Below are positions 1-8,870 of a stretch of DNA of 26,263 bases, in pieces. Origin of the DNA: Periconia sp. R9002 (Eukaryota > Ascomycota > Dothideomycetes > Pleosporales > Periconiaceae); contig JAMAHW010000174.1 of NCBI GenBank assembly GCA_023627715.1, positions 1 to 26,263 of the forward strand, read 5' to 3'. The number at the start of each line of letters is the position of its first letter. Position 1 is the stretch's first letter. The position numbers were made by a program, and so were the translations under genes. The notes beneath the pieces are model-generated. The model did no database searches. It was not told the DNA's origin and saw only the letters and a list, made by a program, of their open reading frames with translations.

Positions 1-1
1 A

Positions 2-754
2 GAACTAGCCCAACAACAACAACAACTCGGAAAAAACCACCAAACCCAAACCCAAACCCAAACCTCCCCCCTCCCTCCTATCCTCCAGATCGCGGATAAG
101 GAGCGAAACGAGAATCCACGACCCCAGCCCGTCGCAAGGAAATTCTCATTCGAAGTGGTTCATCCGTGGGAGGTGCGTGCTGCGGGTGGGTTGCGGGTTG
201 TGAATGGGATAGTGGATGTGGATGCGGAGGTGGTTAGGGCGGGTGTGGTTCATCGTCGGCGGGAAGAACTCCCACGCCCACACCCCCAACACCACCACCA
301 AAACCATAGAAACGAGATTGTGGAGCGGAAGCAAAAGTCGGTCACTCCCTCCTCAACGCAGACAGTCGCCGTGAAACATCAACAAAATTGCAACCCCAAA
401 CCAGATATGCCACAACACCAACGCCAACGCCACCACCCACCCAACCTTAAAAAACCACAACAACCCCTCATAAACACCACCCTCCTCCACCCCGGATGGA
501 CGCCAAAACCGCGTTCTCCCCTTCTTGTTCCTCAACCACGACAACCCGAGCGCACTCGACATTTCCAACATCCGCGTCCGCGGTACTACCAGAATCTACA
601 TCAGCGTGAAGAGCGAGTGGTACAGCAAAAGCAGCAATGTAGACTTGATTCCCCCGTCCCCCCTTCTCCTCGAGAAGGTGAGAGCAAGGGAGGGGTACGC
701 CGAGAGCGTCCGCGGTATTATCAGAATCTACGCCTGTCAGAGCGGGAGCGGTGA
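2..754 (+). CDS. 3' part of an unrecognised gene, exon structure unresolved
   Basis: One frame is open from the window edge to a TGA at 752-754. It encodes a Gln run, a QT repeat from CAAACC x4 at 41-64, and then a Val/Gly-rich stretch (about 140-260) that reads like real protein with G/C-ending codons. After about 280 this frame becomes His/Gln/Pro-rich and its codon bias fades. From about 551 to 749 the +1 frame has much better fungal codon bias (many C- or G-ending codons, segments such as DISNIRVRG and RIYISVKSEW). It ends at a good GTGAGT donor at 750, so the real gene probably contains introns I cannot place, or a frameshift. A 26-nt repeat (574-599 and 706-731) lies inside. I do not recognise the family. 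The extent is a guess. Confidence 0.3.
   Translation, partial: ELAQQQQQLGKNHQTQTQTQTSPLPPILQIADKERNENPRPQPVARKFSFEVVHPWEVRAAGGLRVVNGIVDVDAEVVRAGVVHRRREELPRPHPQHHHQNHRNEIVERKQKSVTPSSTQTVAVKHQQNCNPKPDMPQHQRQRHHPPNLKKPQQPLINTTLLHPGWTPKPRSPLLVPQPRQPERTRHFQHPRPRYYQNLHQREERVVQQKQQCRLDSPVPPSPREGESKGGVRRERPRYYQNLRLSERER
41..64. repeat. CAAACC x4 tandem repeat
   Basis: Four head-to-tail copies of CAAACC. In the open frame at the window start they encode alternating Gln-Thr. It does not match the usual fungal telomere unit TTAGGG/CCCTAA. Confidence 0.8.
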
Positions 755-1177
755 GTAGAGTGTGAGGGGTAATATGGAGTGAAATGGAACTGTCTCTCTC
801 AGTTTTTGAACGAGGGAGTGAAGAGAGGTGGTGGAGATTAGAGATTTGTGTGTTGAAGGGAGGAGAAGGACGTGGAAGGATCGACATTGCGCCATATTAA
901 TGCCATTGGGGTCTTACTCAACTTTGTTCTTTGTAAAAGAGAAATGAGTAGGCTAAGTACAACCACTCCTCGTACGCGCGCGGGCGCGCATGTATACCTA
1001 CATATACTCCCATATAACGAGAATAGCAAAATACACGTTTCACATAACCATTCTTTTTTCTTTCTACTGAGTGGCTTTTAGAAGGAAGGAAGGGATGTTT
1101 AAAGGTGTTTTAGTACTAATTCCTTCCCGCTCCAAGGCGTGCAGCAGTGTAGGCGCAGGCGCGGGCGCCACAGCCGT

Positions 1178-1201
1178 TGTGTGTGTGTGTGTGTGTGTGT
1201 T
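1178..1201. repeat. (TG)n dinucleotide microsatellite
   Basis: About 11-12 uninterrupted TG units, preceded by a GC-rich stretch with repeated GGCGC. It is in non-coding sequence. Confidence 0.9.
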
Positions 1202-1791
1202 TGCGGGAGGATTTGGAGGGTGGTGGCCTGAAGATGGGAGTGTGTTGTTTGGGGGGTTTGGGGGGAGGGGGGATGATTGATGGTGATGATGATGAACTCG
1301 AATTTTTGCTTTTGGTGTAGAATTGTTGGTGGTTAGGTATTTTTAAGAGATATGTAGTCTGAATCTATGTTCTGTTTCTCTACATTTCCCCCCACCCTTC
1401 TTTTCTCTCTCTACGATTTTAGTCTATACCGTCCTCCTCATCTTCTCAGCTCCTTTACCTCCCTCATCCCTTTCCTTTCCTCGCCCCGCATTACCACCTC
1501 CCTCCCTCTCTCCACCAGCCATTACCCCATCCACACATAAACCCCCTCCCCACCTAAAAAAACCATATCAAAGCGTAGACTATCCCCCATTCCAACAATT
1601 ACCCGCCCCAAACCAAAATGCCAAAATAATCCCTAGTAATTACCCTTACAGCCTTAAACATTTGCCTAGAACTTCGTGCTAGACAGTTGCCCCCCCTTCC
1701 CGCCCCCCGTTCCATCCATCCGACCCCCTACAAAACCGCCAAAACGGAAACGAAAAAAACGGGAGAAGGAACGATAACGCTACATACATAC

Positions 1792-1809
1792 CTGCATATG
1801 CATATGCAG
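1792..1809. repeat. 18-bp perfect palindrome
   Basis: CTGCATATGCATATGCAG is identical to its own reverse complement. It is followed directly by a further partial copy, GCATATGCA, at 1811-1819. Such a site could bind a dimeric factor or form a cruciform. The function is unknown. Confidence 0.8.
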
Positions 1810-2037
1810 CGCATATGCAAGAATGATGTATGTTTTGCCCCGGAAAGCAGATATATACTGATCGGTAAGCTATAAGGCAAAGGGAGAGGGATGGATGGAT
1901 GCAAGTATGCGAAAAGCGTATAGGCGGACACTAAGCTACCTTCGGAACAGACTAGGGGGGGCGAGGGGCTACGCGTGTTCTACATAAACGTTTAAGGTTA
2001 GTGTACACTGGAACTCGTTACATGACGACCCGCGGGG

Positions 2038-2067
2038 TTCTTTCTCTTCGGCGAGGAAGAGAAAGAA
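2038..2067. repeat. perfect 12-bp inverted repeat, 6-nt loop
   Basis: TTCTTTCTCTTC at 2038-2049 pairs fully with GAAGAGAAAGAA at 2056-2067 around the loop GGCGAG. Each arm is purely pyrimidine or purine. It lies in a gap with no gene on either side for more than 1 kb, so a role as a terminator or RNA hairpin cannot be tied to a transcript. Confidence 0.8.
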
Positions 2068-2667
2068 GTGTGTGTGGAGAAGAGGTAGGGTTGTTATTAT
2101 AGTCGAGTTGCTTGTTACCTATTACATGAATACAGTGCGTTTGATACGTAACTGTGATTTATGTGTATGTATGTACACCTTGAGACTAGTAGCAACCAAT
2201 GTAACCATTTCATATTGGCAGTGAAGTTCGAACAGGTCGACTGCCGAGCGAGCGTATAGAAGGACGTCCATCTCATGCCCATCAATCCCTACATACCGGT
2301 CTGCATGCAGCTGAGCTATGCATCTCCACCCGTTATCGTTTTCGCTAATTCTTGTTCGATCAGGAAGTCGAGGGCTGTGATTCGGGGTTCGTGGACGCCT
2401 TCTTGTACGTATTGGAGGGATTGATTGATGGGTCTACGGAAACGGATGGGGATGCAGCGGAGCGTGGATAGCTTGGCAGCGAGGGCGGAGCGGCGTATAG
2501 AGGGGAGTCTTACATGCTGATGTTTACGAAGGGATGGTGAGCGGGGATTGGTGGTGTTTTTTGGGGTCGGACGGTTTTTTTGGATTTTTTGGGAACGAGA
2601 AAGGTAGTGGTGGAGTATGCAGTGAGAGTGGGCTTATGGGGAGACCGTCTGCATGTAAGACTTCGCT

Positions 2668-3977
2668 ATGTTGAGTATTATCTGTGTCTTCTCTCTGAGC
2701 ATCTTCACTCTCTTTGTGGATTTTTGTGAGGGCTCTCTCAAAAACTCGAGCGAAACTATCAACTTACAAATCCAAGATAGTATCTCCGCCGCTACCCTCC
2801 CGTGTCCTTACAGCCCCTTGTACATTTACGACATCCAAAAGCTCAGACACTTGATACCCGGGGCTAAAACGTGGGCTTGATCGTCGTATCGCAATCGTCT
2901 ACTCGACTCGACGTACACTAAACCCTTTCCAGCCAACCCTCTCATCTACCGCTATCCTTCGTACAGCCACATCCGAGGACGCCTTTGTGGAGCACACTCC
3001 TTTCTCTTTCCGCAGTTGAAACAAATTCGTTTTTTTCTTGCCCAATCACGGGCTTTACTTGTTTTTGGTTCTGGTGGTCTGGCCCTCTTTTGCGGCTTCG
3101 CCGTCCGAACGGTTGGTCTGTTAGTGCGGGCCGGAATCTTTTGCCGTCGTGATTGAATAGGTATGGCAAAGAGGGAGGATTGTGAACATTCTCGGTTGCT
3201 TGCATGCTATGTGGCGCTGGGCGGTGTTGAACGAGTTTGCTCCTTCGCCCAGGCGGAAGAATATTGTCCTTTGTAGGTAGGAAGTTACTCGAGTAGGCAG
3301 CTCGAGGCGTCATAGTCATTTTGCTGCCCCAGAAACTACCAGTGCATTGTTTGTCACTGCTTCACACATGCACATGCACTTTATTTCCCTGATGCAACTA
3401 TCGCTTCCCTTAATTGATTTTTATTGTCTATAGTTCATCGGTACGCCATTCTAATTTCAAAGCCCTCGAGACACGAAACACAAACTCATGTACGACTCTG
3501 ATCGTCCCAGCAGAACGATGTTGTACGCGTGGAGGCGTTTCCAAGACCCCAGGGGTGCACCCTAGTCGATTGCGCGAGCTACCTGTCCTTCAGATCATTT
3601 GCAGGGGCACATAATGGACGCCGACTACCATACCTTGGTGCATAATTGGTACTGCGATCTTGGTTCATTCTGGCCTCCTGCAGCATAGCCATGTGGTGTT
3701 GCAGTTTTTCGGAGTCCGTCTACTCGCTACGCGTGTAGTTACAAGCCCCTCCCTTTCGGGGATTTCTCTTCTGCTTAATGTAGTAGGACAGGTAATTACT
3801 TAAAATCACGGTGACATGCTCGTTTAAACTGTTCATCAAGTTTTTGAGCTCCTCTAGCATCAACCTATAAACCTCTTTGCTCTGTTGCTTTTCGTTGTAC
3901 CACAGTCCACTAATATTTGTGGGTCGTTTGAGAAGTGTTTGCTTCACGACATTGATTTTGTTTTGCATCAATTCAAG
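2668..3977. other. intergenic gap with only doubtful short ORFs
   Basis: Three short ORFs lie here, none with a recognised domain. The first (2668-2880, +, 70 codons) starts with a hydrophobic, signal-like stretch. The second (2942-3319, -, 125 aa) has an AAAATG start context but an Arg/Pro-rich, low-quality composition. The third (3720-3971, -, 83 aa) begins six bases from the start of the membrane-protein gene at 3978. The region also supplies the promoter of that gene. I leave all three uncalled. Confidence 0.5.
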
Positions 3978-5302
3978 ATGTTGGGTCTACAGGAACGTGC
4001 GGCTGCGCCGAATCCAAATGCTTCCTTCGTCAATACATCGCTGCTCTGTGTGGCCATAACACTGCCTGTGTTTGCAACTACATGTGTGATCCTGCGGATC
4101 ATGACAAAGAGGTGGAAAGTGAACAAGGCGTATGCGGCAGATGACTGGTGCATAGTATTCAGTTTGGTAAGTCCTCGACTCAAGGGCTCATGATGTTATC
4201 CAATTACAAAACTAACGCCATTCTAACAGCTTATGTGCTGGGCTCACTCTATTAACACATTGGTGGCCGCGGGGCTAGGCGGAGTGAATACAATCACTGT
4301 CCCTCCACGTGACTATGTCAACATTGCTTTGAGAGTAAGATGAAGTTATACGTCATTGAAGGGAATCTGAAACTGATTCCTCTATAGACTTTATGGCTAT
4401 CGACCTTCTTCCTCGTCACGGCCCTCTACACTGTCAAGATCTCCATTCTCCTCTTCTACTGGCACATCTTCCACATAAATACGCGCTTTCGAAAAGCATG
4501 CGTAGTAATGATGGTCATTCTCACCCTCTGGTGGATGTCCTCCATAGCCGTACGTCCCTTCACTCCATCTCACCAACCCATCGCTAATCCCGTCACGCAG
4601 TGTGCGCTCCTCGTTTCCGACCCCATCGACTCTTCCTTCAGAGACGCTGCCCGTGCAAAGCATCGCTTCGATTTCAACAAATGGTATCTCTCCTACTCGG
4701 GCCTTTCCATGTTCTTCGACGTCGTAATCCTCTGCTTCCCACTCCCGGTCATCCGCACACTACGCGTGGACACAAAGCGCAAGCTCTCCATCATGGGCAT
4801 CTTCTGGCTCGGCGGCTTCGTCTGCATCTCCGCCATCGTCCGCTTCGCCCTCTTCTACGAAAACTCGTACAAGCTCGACACCAACTACGGCCGCAACACG
4901 TACAGCTCCATCACCGTCGCCTTCATCTGGGCGGAGATTGAACCGAATTGCTCAGTCATTGCTGCGTGTCTGCCGACGTATGGTCCGTATTTTAAGGCAG
5001 ATGGTGTGGTGCCGAGGTTTATCTCGAATGTTAAGTTGTCGCTGGGCATGTCGACGAATCATTCGTCCGTGTCTTCTAGCGCCAAAACTCCCAAAGCTCC
5101 GTCCTTACCCTCATTGGGGGCGACGCATAGCCACCACGGTCAACCACAGCCTGCTGGTGGGTACACAGAGCTTGACAAGATGACGAGTTCTCAGAAAGGC
5201 ACAGGCGAGATCGTCATGGAGCGCAACGTCGCTGTCTCTGTAGACTCGAAGGATGGCCACGATCTGGAGCGCGGAGATCGCTTCATGGGGAGGCCTTTGT
5301 GA
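3978..5302 (+). CDS. fungal rhodopsin-domain (Pth11-type) seven-helix membrane protein
   Basis: Four exons (3978-4166, 4230-4334, 4388-4549, 4601-5302) join in phase 0 to give 385 aa. The introns start GTAAGT, GTAAGA and GTACGT, end in AG, and the first has ACTAAC before its acceptor. There is a short extracellular N-terminus without a CFEM domain, then seven hydrophobic helices. Family hallmarks are ADDW at the start of helix 2, WLSTFF and a KISILLFYWHIF segment in helix 3, FFDVVILCFPLPVI in helix 5, and WAEIEPNCSVIAACLPTYGP in helix 7. A cytosolic Ser/Pro-rich tail of about 115 aa follows. This is the large Pezizomycotina family typified by Pth11-like putative GPCRs and other rhodopsin-domain integral membrane proteins. 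The ligand and a signalling role are unproven. Family call firm, function open. Confidence 0.92.
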
Positions 5303-5690
5303 AGTCGATCTTGATCGTGGAGGTAAATTCAGTTTGGGCCGGGCTGGACTTTTCCCTGATTGAGTTTGTTTTCGTTAATGTATAATGATATGGAACGATC
5401 AAGCCTGGACATTTTTTCTATTGTATATATAGGGTTGAGGGATTTAGAGAGCGAAATATGTGATACCATCAATGTTCATTTGCTTATTCAAGCTTGTTAT
5501 TTAGGTTAATGTGATACTAAAAATGTGTATTGATGAATGTGAGATCATTTTTCTCACCGACATGTGCTAGATATTTAGTTCCAAAGCCCCCACATCTCCA
5601 CATCTCCGATTATTCGCCCGCCACAACCCGACACACCAAAACTACACACTACATATAACAAACCAACCATTCTTTTTCTCCAATTCCAAA
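5303..5690. other. intergenic, 3' UTR and upstream flank of tRNA
   Basis: AT-rich sequence following the membrane-protein stop codon. It is probably the 3' UTR, then the 5' flank of the tRNA gene. I see no further gene. Confidence 0.6.
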
Positions 5691-5790
5691 GTCTCGTTGG
5701 TGTAGTTGGTTATCACGTGGGTCTCATAGAAATATGACTGCTGTTAGAGCAGAAATCCCAAGGTCGTGAGTTCGAATCTCACACGGGACA
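5691..5790 (+). tRNA. tRNA-Met(CAU), intron-containing
   Basis: All tRNA arms can be folded. The acceptor is GTCTCGT (5691-5697) with ACGGGAC (5783-5789, one G-U), discriminator A5790. The D-arm spans 5700-5716. The anticodon stem is TGGGT (5718-5722) with TCCCA (5756-5760), with a T-T apposition at the loop end. The variable loop is AGGTC. The T-arm is GTGAG-TTCGAAT-CTCAC. Removing about 26 nt after position 37 (about 5729-5754) gives the loop CTCATAA, anticodon CAU at 5725-5727, the usual elongator Met loop. The D-arm resembles Val/Glu/Asp tRNAs more than typical Met, so the isotype is less sure than the tRNA itself. A run of seven T follows. Confidence 0.85.
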
Positions 5791-5791
5791 A

Positions 5792-5798
5792 TTTTTTT
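5792..5798 (+). terminator. RNA polymerase III T-run terminator
   Basis: Seven consecutive T residues begin two bases after the tRNA 3' end, the standard Pol III stop signal. Confidence 0.85.
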
Positions 5799-5866
5799 GG
5801 TGGGCTTGGTGCGGTGGTCTGAATACCCACCCTACGTTGGTTCGAATCTAGCAGCCATCACCAACC
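5799..5866 (+). pseudogene. tRNA-like relic downstream of the tRNA
   Basis: GGTTCGAATCT at 5839-5849 matches a Pol III B-box and T-loop. The flanking GTTGG and CTAGC can pair as a T-stem if G-U pairs are allowed. A GCGGTGGTCTGAAT stretch at 5811-5824 resembles the A-box region of Ser/Leu tRNAs. No complete acceptor or anticodon arm can be built, so it looks like a degenerate tRNA or a tRNA-derived fragment rather than a working gene. Confidence 0.35.
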
Positions 5867-6970
5867 TATTTTCATTTTGTGTGGATGCAGGAACCTAGAC
5901 TACCTAATTAGGATACTTAGGCGAGGGCCTCAAACCAATCTTTCTTTTTTCTACGAATGGATCTATCCCCTTAGGGGAAAGATCGACGTTAGTTTCTTTT
6001 TTCCCTAAGCGAAGATTTAACTCTTCTTTCAAGGATGATATACACTGATATTCGATTCACAACCGGCGGTGGATAGATACTTGAAGTAAATGAACCTAAG
6101 AGAGGCATCTGTATGAAATTGATATTGATCCTCACAGAGTATCACTACCCTGGGTATCGACACAGGTGGGGGTACACTGGGTAACGTCCTTGGCCGGGAC
6201 GGGCACACAGGGAGAGGCATCTGTATATATGCGTATATATTAGCTTAGCCCGTCTGGAGGTTAGAGAGACGTGAAACAAATACACACATACACACTCTTC
6301 AACCCCAAATATCACGATTCCCATTTGTAAGCAATTGCATTCTTTTGACGCATCGTGTACTCCGGAAAACGACACCCACGCTCTACTAAATCATCGAAAA
6401 CAGCTAGATCCTATATTTTTCAATTGACACCACAAAAACCATTGATCCTTCAGAGCAAGAGAAAAGCGCAAAGCTACCAAGTAGATAACAGAAAACCGTG
6501 GTACGTGCTGACGCCAACTCCCACATCCAAAGTACAAAGGTGGGGTGGATTGCGATTAGTTAGCCTTATCAATCTCTCAGCAAAGCGGTAACTTATCCTA
6601 TCTTATTCCCGCGCCGGCGGAGGAGTAGGTAACACGATTCGTTTTTGTGTATAACATATTAATGTAGGCATGTAATATAAATAGGGAGAAGGAGAGTGTG
6701 ACTTTTTATTTTCTTTCACAACAGGGATTGTATTAATTTTGTGTTTTACCTCGGAATTTCGCTCATCCGACTATCAATTGGAGGCTTTCTATCGCTGTGT
6801 GAAGTTCATTGTTGGACGCTCGTCACGTAAAATCTCCGATTGGACGAAGTCACGGTTTGGTGTTGCTTGTTGAGAAATCTACGAGAGCAGAAAAAACGAG
6901 GAAGAGATTATCGTTAGTCGAGTGGCTAGTGATTGGACAGTGAAAAAAGGGAAGTAGAAAAGTTAGAAAG
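5867..6970. other. intergenic and promoter region of the nicotinamidase gene
   Basis: There is no credible coding frame. It holds an imperfect hairpin at 5961-5983 (ATCTATCCCC / GGGGAAAGAT) and a 15-bp direct repeat GAGAGGCATCTGTAT at 6100-6114 and 6212-6226. A TATA-like AATATAAATAG lies near 6674-6684. Two ATTGG (inverted CCAAT) elements lie near 6838 and 6931, upstream of the start at 6971. Confidence 0.5.
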
Positions 6971-7958
6971 ATGCGTTTCAGTGCTCAGAGCGGTATGGGC
7001 GGTGCTACGAAGTTGATGGTTCTGTTGACTACGCTTCTCTCCGTAGCACAAGGCGTCCCGGTAATACACACACCACTTCATCCCCATCCAACACCACACG
7101 TAATCCACGTGCCAAAAAATTCCAAAAACCAAACATCATCAAAAATTAGCTAAGAATGGGCCCTTTTAGTTCTCCACCAAACTGCACAAAAAAACCTCCC
7201 TAATCCTCATCGACATCCAAAACGACTTCATCACCGGATCTCTCAACAATTCCCGCGCGCCCGCCATTCTCCCCAAAGTATACAATCTCCTCGACACGCA
7301 CGAATGGCCCTTGATCGTCGCCTCGCAAGACTGGCACCCTATAGGCCACATCTCCTTCGCTTCCACACACCCAGGCAAGCAACCCGGCGATACCGTCAAC
7401 ACCACCTTCCTCGACACGCCGGTCAAGCAAGAAACGCAATCCCTAAACGCCGACCACTGCGTACCCGGAACATGGGGCTCTGAAATCGAAACAGGTGTTC
7501 AAACGCGCCTCCATAACCTCGAAGGATACCGCACGACGGTTAATTACATCAAGAAGGCGCAAGACCACAAGGTCGATTCTTACTCCGCGTTCGCGGATAA
7601 TCAATACCATCGGTTCACAACGCTCAATTCAGAGCTGCAGCTGCATGGCGTCGAGACGATTGTCGTCACGGGGTTGATTACGAATGCGTGTGTGAGGGGA
7701 ACGTGTATTGATGGGATTAAGCTGGGATATGAGGTTGTACTGCTCGAGGATGCGACCGAGACTTTGTCGCAGGAGATTAAGGATAAGGCTGTTGAGGAGT
7801 TGAAGGGGTGGGGTGAGTTAGAGATTCTGCGTTGTTGAGGGAGGGTGGTGAGGATTGATGTGCTGACTGTGATTGCAGGAGTTCAGGTCATGAATATGAC
7901 GGATTGGGAGGCGGCGAACCCTACGGGGCGGAAGGTTGCTTTGCAGAAGGAGCTTTGA
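6971..7958 (+). CDS. nicotinamidase/isochorismatase-family hydrolase with signal peptide
   Basis: Three exons (6971-7060, 7170-7812, 7879-7958) give 270 aa. Exon 2 has an in-frame TAG directly upstream and no early ATG, so exon 1 is needed. The cysteine-hydrolase triad is visible: Asp45 in LIDIQNDF, Lys158/159 before VDSYSAF, and Cys204 in TNACV. Metal ligands as in yeast Pnc1 are present: Asp84 and His86 in SQDWHP, and His126 in DHCVPGTWG. These features favour nicotinamidase (nicotinamide to nicotinate plus ammonia, NAD salvage) over true isochorismatase. Residues 1-30 contain a basic/polar start and the hydrophobic run LMVLLTTLLSVAQG, a plausible signal peptide that yeast Pnc1 lacks, suggesting secretion. 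Intron 2 has a TGCTGAC branch site. Substrate and location are inferred. Confidence 0.9.
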
Positions 7959-8441
7959 GCTTCGAGGATGATTATGGTGAGGGTTTAATGAGGTATGCTT
8001 TTGAATGGGTGCGAGTGTGCTGTTGAGGTGGTTGGTTTACTAACACGCGAACTAGAATGCTTCTGCTGTGGTATAGCATTGTGATGACTTGCTAGAAGAT
8101 ACTATCCACGAATTTAGGATCTACGCTCAAAATTCTCTCTTTTCTCGCGGCTTATCATCCTCCTTTTTATGCGAATATGAAGGGGGTTTGAATAGTCTGA
8201 CGCTTCCTGTGGAGCTTTTAAGTGCGCACTTCAGTATCTTTAGCGCTGTCAGAGAAATGTCTACATAAGTACAAGTTACGTTACTAGTACATGTGCTAGG
8301 CACCCGTAGATTTCACATCTGCAAAATAGAAAAACGCAAGGTAGGTAATTACATTCCCCATCATCAACTCAGATTCCTAACCAGAGTCAGAATTATAAAC
8401 CACCACTCCCAGCCCATCCCCAAACCCCTCCCTCCCTCCCT
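7959..8441. other. convergent intergenic gap
   Basis: This lies between two convergent genes, so it should hold both 3' ends. From about 8400 it becomes extremely C-rich (CCCTCC repeats), continuing into the end of the EthD gene. I see no gene here. Confidence 0.6.
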
Positions 8442-8870
8442 CTATCCCTCCACTTCCCCCCTCCCCCCCAAATACCCCCCGAGCGTCACACTCGGCCCCC
8501 CAACCCTAAAACTCCACATCCCACCCTCCCTCCACAACCCCTTAACATCCTCCCCAATAACCCCCCACCCCCCCTCCATCTTCTTATTAAACCGCCCAAA
8601 ATGCTCCTCATCCTCAAACACCAATATCGCCAGCGAATCAATCTGCGCGCACCCCATCCCCTCGGGACTCCCCATGATGTTTACGGGCAGGAAATCCGGA
8701 GCCCCCGTGCTGCGATCGAGGTAGTAGCGCGTGTGCGACGTGGGGAAGTCGGCGGGGCCGGTGATGGATTGGAGGAGCGGGATGTGGTGTGTGTCGTAGT
8801 GGGTTTTGTATTGGGTGGGGGTTAGGGAGGGGTGGCGGATTTGGAGGGTGGCGAGGGTGATTGGGGGCAT
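8442..8870 (-). CDS. EthD-domain protein
   Basis: A single exon of 142 aa starting at ATG 8870. An in-frame upstream extension lacks an ATG. Residues 1-100 match the EthD ferredoxin-like (dimeric alpha-beta barrel) family: strand LATLQIRHPSLTPTQYKTHY, then THHIPLLQSI, and a later FEDEEHFGRF segment. This spacing is typical of the short fungal EthD proteins of about 100-150 aa, some of which act on polyketides while most have no known reaction. The last 40 residues are Gly/Trp-rich, encoded by a C-rich strand, and may be low-complexity sequence. No biosynthetic genes surround it, so no pathway can be assigned. Confidence 0.83.
   Translation of the reverse strand: MPPITLATLQIRHPSLTPTQYKTHYDTHHIPLLQSITGPADFPTSHTRYYLDRSTGAPDFLPVNIMGSPEGMGCAQIDSLAILVFEDEEHFGRFNKKMEGGWGVIGEDVKGLWREGGMWSFRVGGPSVTLGGYLGGRGEVEG

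Larger units (their letters stand above)
755..2667. other. long intergenic gap, no supported gene
   Basis: No reading frame here looks coding. The stretch holds a (TG)n microsatellite near 1178-1201, pyrimidine-rich DNA at about 1380-1560 (CT-rich tracts are common in fungal promoters), an 18-bp palindrome at 1792-1809 and a 12-bp-arm hairpin at 2038-2067. It probably contains the 3' UTR of the gene at the window start, but I see nothing else to annotate. Confidence 0.5.

Noticed and set aside
41..64. Possible telomere-like repeat
   Set aside because: The unit is CAAACC, not CCCTAA/TTAGGG, and only four copies occur inside an open reading frame.
2942..3319. 125-aa minus-strand ORF with AAAATG start context
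   Set aside because: Composition is Arg/Pro/Gln-rich without domains, codon use is unlike the real genes, and there is no splice or neighbour support. It is kept only as a mention in the gap entry.
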